This document shows, piece by piece, positions 21,473 to 27,566 of a stretch of 27,566 bases of DNA. The DNA lies in assembly GCA_001642005.1 (NCBI GenBank), contig LWCA01000434.1, forward strand, positions 1 through 27,566. Direction: 5' to 3'. The stretch comes from Intoshia linei (taxonomy: Eukaryota > Orthonectida > Rhopaluridae). The notes below the pieces were generated by a model. The model saw only the letters and a program-made list of their open reading frames with translations. It did no database searches and was not told where the DNA came from. How positions within the stretch are numbered: position 1 is the first letter of the stretch; every line of letters starts with the position of its first letter. The position numbers were made by a program, and so were the translations under genes.

Positions 21473-22288
21473 TTAATCTGCATGTATTCGATGGAAGGTA
21501 TCAAAGATAATTTTACGCACATCAACAGTTGTATCGCAAATTTTTTTAAGAAAGGCTGCCAAGATGATCAAAGAATTGTCTAATTTTGATTCACCTGTCC
21601 ATTTATTAATCATGATACAATTATTTTTCTAATTTATAAAATTATAAATTATCTCTAAACTAATCATTACCTGAAAAGATATTGCCTGCAATAGATCATC
21701 GATAATCATAATATTTTCGAGGTTTCTTCCTACCCTATTCAAATCTTTTACTAGTACGCCCGTAAACCTTTGACACGAATTTCTATAAAACCTTTTCTTA
21801 AATAACACATTGTTTGGATCAAATTTTTTTATAATGGAATCCGCATAAAATTTGGAAGAAGCAGTAAAAAGTACCAATTCATACATTCGGTTCATTGTTT
21901 CAAGAAATTCCACTAGATGTGGTCTCATAATGATATAATATAATCTACCGTAAATTGATACGGTAAAATCAAAATGTTCTTTAAATGATCTACTGGAGAA
22001 GATCAATGTACCGTCCAAATCTAAAACTAGTGTTTTTTTTGAACCATCATCATTCTTGATATTGCTTTCAAATTGATTTTGGTATTCTAAACTAATTGTT
22101 TTTAATATAACATCTCTAAAATAAGATTAACTATATTAATAATGATAAATATACGATTTATAATATTCAGCCTTGTACTGATTGTTCTTAAGATTGCTAA
22201 GTTCGAATGGGTTTTCAACATCTATGTCTTTTTCCTCACGCTCTTCCAATTCTTCATAAAACTGCCAAAACTTTTTGTAATTTGTCAT
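21473..22288 (-). CDS. FCP1/SCP-type (CTDSPL2-like) phosphatase, copy 2
   Basis: Three exons: 22288-22155, 22115-21671 and 21628-21473, with introns of 39 and 42 bp; 244 aa. It is colinear with copy 1: exon 2 and exon 3 have exactly the same lengths (445 and 156 bp) and splice phases. The nucleophile motif is LVLDLDGTL. MRPHLVEFLETM, YELVLFTASS, FYRNSC, VKDLNRVGRNL and MIIDDLLQA follow. It shows the same DNSP-to-DDLL change as copy 1. Exon 1 begins MTNYKKFW, one codon longer than in copy 1. There are no stops or frameshifts, and many differences from copy 1 are silent or conservative, which suggests both copies have been kept by selection. The genes converge, tail to tail. Confidence 0.88.
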
Positions 22289-22770
22289 TATCTTAAAATT
22301 AATGTTGAATGTATTTCAAATTTGTATTAATAAAATTTAAAATGTTTGTGATATGTCGCATAACTAAATTATATGTGTATGATTAGCTCATATAATTTTG
22401 TATTTTTCATAATGATAACAATGAAATGTGCTATATGTACTAGCGTATCAAATAACATATGTATTATTGGATAAAATTTATTGGAAATGCTTGTCATGTT
22501 CTTGATTGAAGTATTAATTAACGACAACTATATCGGTTTCAATTAATATATAACGGGAAATATGTATTATGTACGAGTCGTATATTGTAAGTATTTCGAT
22601 TAATGTCAATTTATATCGTAAATCAGTTTTTCAGTAATCTTTTAACTATCTTTATTAATAAAAACATTCTTCTGATCAACGGATAGGGTTTGTTGATTAC
22701 GATTAGGTCATTATGCCTATTTTATGCTCTAGATATATTATCTGAATGTATGTTATTTTGCTCTCCACGA
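22289..22770. other. 5' flank of phosphatase gene 2, right arm of inverted duplication
   Basis: The reverse complement matches 18852-19324, extending the duplication about 480 bp upstream of the start codon. Identity falls away at about 22770. No separate gene was seen. Confidence 0.6.
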
Positions 22771-22814
22771 TTCTAATTTATTTAGACGTGAAACGCAATA
22801 TTTATATATATACA

Positions 22815-23225
22815 TAATGCAATATATCAATTTACTTCAAATAAAAAAATTTAAATCACATTTTATTCAAGGGAAATTTAAATATATAAATAAAAAAATT
22901 TTTATTTTTGACTTTGCCCCAGTTTCTCAAATTGGATTAAATTTTCGAAATTTCAAAACTTGGATCTATTTGAGTCGATTCAAATTTTTCATAAAATACA
23001 AAATTTACATTATTTATGTGTGTAATTAAAATATAATAAATGTTGTCATCTTTTTAAAATGACTAAATTTAAATTTTGTGGTTGATTTATTGTACAATGA
23101 AATATACCATTTTACGTTCAATTAAAAAAGTTTAAATCAGATTTTATTCAATGGAAATTTAAAATATTTTTGACTTTGATCACTTTCTCAAAATGAATTC
23201 AAACTATCTTAATTTTAAAGTAAAT
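22815..23225. repeat. Diverged direct repeat, two units
   Basis: 22815-22950 and 23093-23205 share AAAAAATTTAAATCACATTTTATTCAAGGGAAATTTAAA-like order: an ATAT(A/C) start, TTTAAATCA(C/G)ATTTTATTCA, GGAAATTTAA, TTTTTGACTTTG and TTTCTCAAA. The second unit lacks about 26 bp. No protein is implied. Confidence 0.6.
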
Positions 23226-23486
23226 TATTTGCGGTCATAGTATCAATGAGTAAAGTAGTTTTGCGACTGAATTTGTAAAAAGGTGGTGCACCCCTGCTTT
23301 AAATATATACAATTGAATGTCTGTGTTACCATATATTTAAAAAATTGAGTCGTAGAATTAAATAAACCCAATTTCTAATTCAGTTTATCGCAGAAATGAT
23401 GATATATATTTTTTAGTTTCAGAATTTGAGTCCTTCAGGGTAAAAATAAAATCAGTCCAAAATAATATAAAACTTAAAAAAAACTT
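23226..23486. other. Possible transposon right end and A+T-rich spacer
   Basis: AAAGGTGGTGCACCCCTGC at about 23280-23298 reads, reversed, CAGGGGTGCACCACCTTT, a hAT-like terminus. It may close an element containing the preceding direct repeats, but no left partner was found. Nothing else is recognised up to the UPF2 polyadenylation signal. Confidence 0.35.
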
Positions 23487-23492
23487 TTTATT
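23487..23492 (-). terminator. Polyadenylation signal of UPF2
   Basis: AATAAA on the minus strand about 100 bases past the inferred UPF2 stop codon. Confidence 0.45.
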
Positions 23493-23593
23493 GAAAAAAA
23501 TATTCTAATTCATATACGCAAATTGATTCTTGATTGATTCTGAAATTCCAATCATGGAATTGAAGAATTGCTTTCTTCTTCTTTAGAATTCAA

Positions 23594-26408
23594 TTAACCG
23601 TGGAAATGTTCAAACCATGCTTTACCGAGTTCAGCTAAAATTAAGATGAAAGTATTAAAATAAAAAAATACAATTAGTGTCATCATTTTGCATTTGTCTT
23701 TCTTGCGCACGTAAAACATAATCTCTCTTAAATTGCTGCTCCTTCAAAGCCAATTTCTGTCTTTTCTGTGAGTTTATTGTAATTTCATCATCTTGAGGAA
23801 TTAAAATATCGTGTTTCTGTAAAAAATTAAATATTATATTTATATTTAATTAGCATAACAATAATCCTTAATTATGTAGCGAAAAAATTTAAACATTGCG
23901 TTTTTTGAAAAAAATTATAAAAATATCTATATATAAAGCGAAATTGTTTACCCACTACCAAATCGGTCAATAAAGGATAATATAAAATTACCTGTTGTTT
24001 CCCAGACTCTTTTGTTAATAATATGAAATTTGATGTTTTCTTTTGAGCTAAAATTTTAATAATGTTAACGGTTTATGGTATCACAAATTAAACAAGTGAC
24101 TCAATAGGGAGCCATCGATCTATCAATTTCATATATTTAAATAATATTTTATATATAATAATATTTATAATATATTAAACATAATTTTCAATAAAAATAA
24201 TTCATTTGACTCAAAATTAAATATAATAAAATACCGGAATTTTCATCATTGCCAATTAAATGCGAATTAATTGGTACAAACGTCTCAGACCGTTTTGATT
24301 TGTTCTAAATATCCATGTATTGTTAAAGTTTAAGACTTAAACATTCCATTGACATTAAGAATAATAATGAAAGTGTTATAAAAAATGTTTTGTTTCTTTT
24401 AGTCATAAAGTCAACAAAGACATAAAAATTAAGTCTTACTTTCATTTAATTTATCATAAGTATATATGAATTAAAATTACAACTTCAATCGAATCTCTAA
24501 CAATTTTATCATATTCATCTTGAAATTGGCGATCCTGAATTTCCCGTTCAGCCAATTCATCATCATACTGCTCATTTTCATTGTAAGAAGAATTGATAGA
24601 TTTATCAGAATCATCGGATTTAACACTATCAGAATCAGAAGAACTATCAGTCTAAATAAAAAATTATACACTTTAATTATTAAAAGTTAAAAACCTTTCC
24701 ATAATAAACAAAGCTACTATCTAAAAGAATGAATATAATATATAATTAAAAACAAATGAATACCTTGATCAGAATTATAATCGACCATGACATTATTTGA
24801 ATTTAATCTATCGTTAACTTGATTTAAATTTATAGCCATTCTTCGATTCGAGTAAACACCCTTAATGGTATCAATCAAAATATATTTCACAGTAATTGGC
24901 ATTAAATCTTGATACATACTTTTTGATTTCCAGTAGTACCTCTATTTAAAACTTTTAAAATATAAAAAGAAATATAACCTCGAAATAAACGATGAAAATA
25001 TTAAACAATTTTCCAAAGGCTGTATTTTTAAAAACATTCCCAACATTCTCAATAATGTGACAAATAAATTTGATGTGAAAAATAATAGTTTCCAATGTAC
25101 CATTGTCTGTAATGACATGTTTAGTATTTCCTTCAGTATCCAATATACTCATTTCATTAAGTTGAGCTTCTGTAAAGTAAAATAAACATTTTTAATAGTC
25201 AATTTATAACCTGGAAAACTAATCATCCAAAACAATATATTCAAAACTGTAGCTTCGTTAATAAGTTTACAGTGATAAACACAGCAAAATAATGACAACA
25301 GAGCGATCGTTTTTTGATGCTTTGAATTTTTAATCTAAGATACATTAATTTAAAAATATAAATTTAAATAAAACCTCCAAAAACAATTTTATTTGCTCAA
25401 TTATATTGTCGATAACAGATACAACCCAATTCTAAAATGTAATTTTATATTGATGTATTAATCTGCTTACCGGATGATACTTAAAAAAATATTTGAGTAT
25501 GTGAGCTACATATACAATTGCATTATTGCGAAAATTCCACGGCGAACAAAATATTCCCGTGAGAAATAGTATAAGCTAATTGTACATTAAATTAGTTTAT
25601 TCATAAATACCTTTTCATCTTTCCAATCAATTTTTCGTAATGTTTTAATAATCTAGAATTAACTTTTAATATAAAAAAATAGTAAATAAGACGTTGAACG
25701 TTTTCGAGGATGAATATTTGACTCAATGGATAATAAAATTTTTCAACAAAAAAAATATTTTTACAATTACATTATACCACGTAAAATCCACAATTTCACT
25801 AATTATAAAAAATTAATATATGGGTAACAGATAATCGATCACCAATGTGAGAGATATCGCCAACTTTTAAGATGTTTATTAATTGGTATAGGCGAAAATA
25901 GTTTATAATGATAATTAAACTGTTAAAGATCAAAATCATACTCAAGAATGACATTACCATATTAACATTTTTGAAAGTAATTTCGCCAGTAATCAAATAT
26001 TTAATATACAGTTCTAGTGGAGTGTACGTTATGATGGACTGAATATCAATTTCAGGCGGATTACACTGGAAAAATGAATTTTCAATCATTGAAACTTGCT
26101 CCGGAGAGTAAACATGAACTGTTTTTTTTCTGTTTAATACATTCTAAAATACATTTATTTCAATAAAATTTAAATATAACCAATGAAACTCTCATTTTAT
26201 TATGTGTTTCTGGGTTCAAATACAAAAATCTTCCACAAGTATCCAACAAAGTACATAACATGTCAATATCAAAATGCTTGAATTCGTGTAATAACGTCTA
26301 TAATTAAAAATAAAAATTTTAATCCAACAGTAAAAGTTTAGTAAAATATATTTTTAGTAATTGTTCAATGCAGGGTTCAACAACCATTTCCAAATATTTG
26401 GTCATTTT
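23594..26408 (-). CDS. UPF2: UPF2 (nonsense-mediated decay factor), C-terminal part
   Basis: Fifteen exons, 5' to 3': 26408-26352, 26297-26181, 26143-25958, 25652-25611, 25575-25471, 25431-25375, 25334-25211, 25169-24979, 24941-24764, 24720-24695, 24651-24481, 24304-24235, 24047-23992, 23816-23672, 23634-23594. Together they give about 520 residues with phase kept throughout. UPF2 bridges UPF3 and UPF1 on exon-junction complexes and stimulates UPF1 helicase in mRNA surveillance. Recognised landmarks are MLCTLLDTCGRFLYLNPETH and MIENSFFQCNPP (end of MIF4G-2), then TLRKIDWKDEK to HIIENVGN...VYFERYYWKSKS (MIF4G-3). An acidic Ser/Asp linker and the UPF1-binding tail (FQDEYDKIV ... FILLTKESGKQQ) follow. 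Eight introns are 35-43 bp. The 26-nt exon (24695-24720) is a micro-exon. The first junction shown has no GT donor. Exons for the N-terminus and MIF4G-1 are outside the window. Confidence 0.9.
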
Positions 26409-27103
26409 CTAAAATAAGAATTCTACAGGTTAGAATAATTTACTAATAGTCCAATAATATACTCGTAAAAAAGGGAATTTTATTATTTATAAAAAAATTT
26501 AAAATTTAAAAAAAAGTTTGTTCCTCATACATCACATGTATTTGTGACTGATTGAAATTTAGCAAATTGTGGTCCTTTGAATAGGATAAACGGTTGCCGA
26601 CTCCTGATTTAAAATATACTGTCAAGTAAAATTGTCACATATTCAATAATATTGGATTAGGCTAATTTTTTACTAACAATAATTAAATGGTCATATTAAT
26701 TGGCTTACGAAACATTTTAAAAGGAAAAATTACCCAAAAACGTTAATTTTATTATTTGTATCAAAGAATACATTTAAATTGAAAATTTATAATACACTAT
26801 CTTAATTTTAACCAAATTCGATGTGTTAAATCAATTCCGAAATTCTTGATTAAATTTCATTTTAAATATGAAAACATTTTGCAAGAAAATCGAAATTGGT
26901 CAAAATCAAATAATTCATTATCAGTTTAAATTAAAACTAGACTGTGTGTTTCTCAACCTTTTTTAAACAGGGACGTAATTAGCTATAATAAATAAAAATG
27001 GAAATAATTTGAAATTTTTTCGTGTTTATGAGTGTAAAATATCAGGGAAAATTGCCCATGTAAGACAAAAGTGAATATTTTCTGAAAAAAACCAAGGTAT
27101 AAT
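26409..27103. other. Probable UPF2 intron with transposon debris
   Basis: No UPF2 exon upstream of 26408 could be found here, so this is probably part of a large intron. It contains two orphan hAT-like ends: ACGGTTGCCGACTCCTG finishing at 26606 and GTGTTTCTCAACCTTTTTT at about 26945. Neither has a clear partner. Confidence 0.45.
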
Positions 27104-27215
27104 CATGGCCGTAGAGAGCCAGCAATAGGCACGGACCAGATGAAAATGCAAGCCCATATAAAAATTATTTTTAAAATTGAGACGTCTATACATTGTTTAA
27201 TCAATCGTTGTTTGC
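27104..27215 (+). repeat. Short transposon-end family, copy 2
   Basis: CATGGCCGTAGAGAGCCAGC, then a spacer, then GAGACGTCTATACATTGTTT followed by ATCAAT. This is the same two-block layout as 18568-18660, with roughly 45 extra bases between the blocks. Confidence 0.48.
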
Positions 27216-27566
27216 CTAAAAATTGAAATTAACAGTTGTAAATCGCATAGGTCATCATAATTTCGACATAATGAAAAATTTATCGATTAAAATATAAGAT
27301 TAAAATAAGTAAAAGTAAATGTTTTGATATTAAATTAAATTACTTACAAGTGTAAATACTTATTGGGAAACCTCCATTGTTCTATTTTAGGAGCAGCGTT
27401 TTTATTTAATTATATTATTAAAATTTATGACCGAGCCAAGTTTCTAGTCATAAAAAAAGCTTTAAATTTCGTATTGAAATTAAGACAAAAAATCAGTCAA
27501 TATTCATGATTTTATGAAACATCAACCAAGGGATATAAAATATTAATTTTTCACAGGAAAGATAGA
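27216..27566. other. A+T-rich sequence at right edge, nothing recognised
   Basis: No open frame, UPF2-like exon or repeat was identified up to the window end. Confidence 0.4.

Noticed and set aside
22142-22330. Plus-strand 62-codon frame
   Set aside because: Antisense to exon 1 of phosphatase copy 2, whose peptide aligns with exon 1 of copy 1.
22817-23029. Plus-strand 70-codon frame
   Set aside because: It lies in the diverged direct repeat and is not conserved as a frame in the second unit.
1-27566. CRISPR arrays, bacterial operons, tRNA or rRNA genes
   Set aside because: There are no regularly spaced identical repeats, no cloverleaf with a GGTTCGA-type arm in proper spacing, and no rRNA-like conserved block. 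Gene structure is eukaryotic.

Overview
The window is eukaryotic and almost certainly metazoan. It is very A+T-rich (about three quarters by eye). All six recognisable gene loci but one are confidently intron-split, and many introns are only 34-43 bp with plain GT...AG ends. Every gene recognised is a conserved animal or eukaryotic family (HAPSTR1/C16orf72, a Sans-like ankyrin protein, ABCF1, SBDS, FCP1/SCP phosphatases, UPF2). Between the genes lie decayed retroelement, hAT and piggyBac remains. A small, fast-evolving animal genome, such as a simplified parasite or another compact invertebrate, would fit; that is inference and I cannot name the species.

Layout. 1-430: 5'-truncated LTR-retrotransposon gag-pol piece (minus) running off the left edge. 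1250-1890: degenerate satellite-like repeat. 2806-3664: HAPSTR1 homologue (minus, 3 exons). 4743-5238: non-autonomous hAT element with an 8-bp target duplication. 6006-6840: transposon end plus two more copies of the satellite-like repeat, head to head. 7106-8105: ankyrin-repeat gene (plus, 2 exons). 8170-10348: largely featureless. 10349-12683: ABCF1 (minus, 2 exons). 13154-17812: SBDS (plus, 7 exons), whose 3.3-kb intron 4 holds a nest of hAT and piggyBac transposase remains. 18100-18660: small transposon remnants. 19325-20156 and 21473-22288: two FCP1/SCP-type phosphatase genes in tail-to-tail orientation, forming an inverted duplication with arms of about 1.3 kb. 22815-23300: diverged direct repeat. 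23594-26408: the 3' part of UPF2 (minus, 15 exons recovered); its 5' part must lie beyond the right edge.

The genes are not an operon. ABCF1 and SBDS are divergent, only 470 bp apart, and both act on ribosomes or translation, so a shared bidirectional promoter is plausible. UPF2 (mRNA surveillance) and HAPSTR1 (stress signalling) are independent housekeeping genes. Exon models were built by hand: reading phase was kept across every junction and compared with remembered family sequences. One UPF2 junction lacks a GT donor and is flagged. I found no tRNA, rRNA or CRISPR array.
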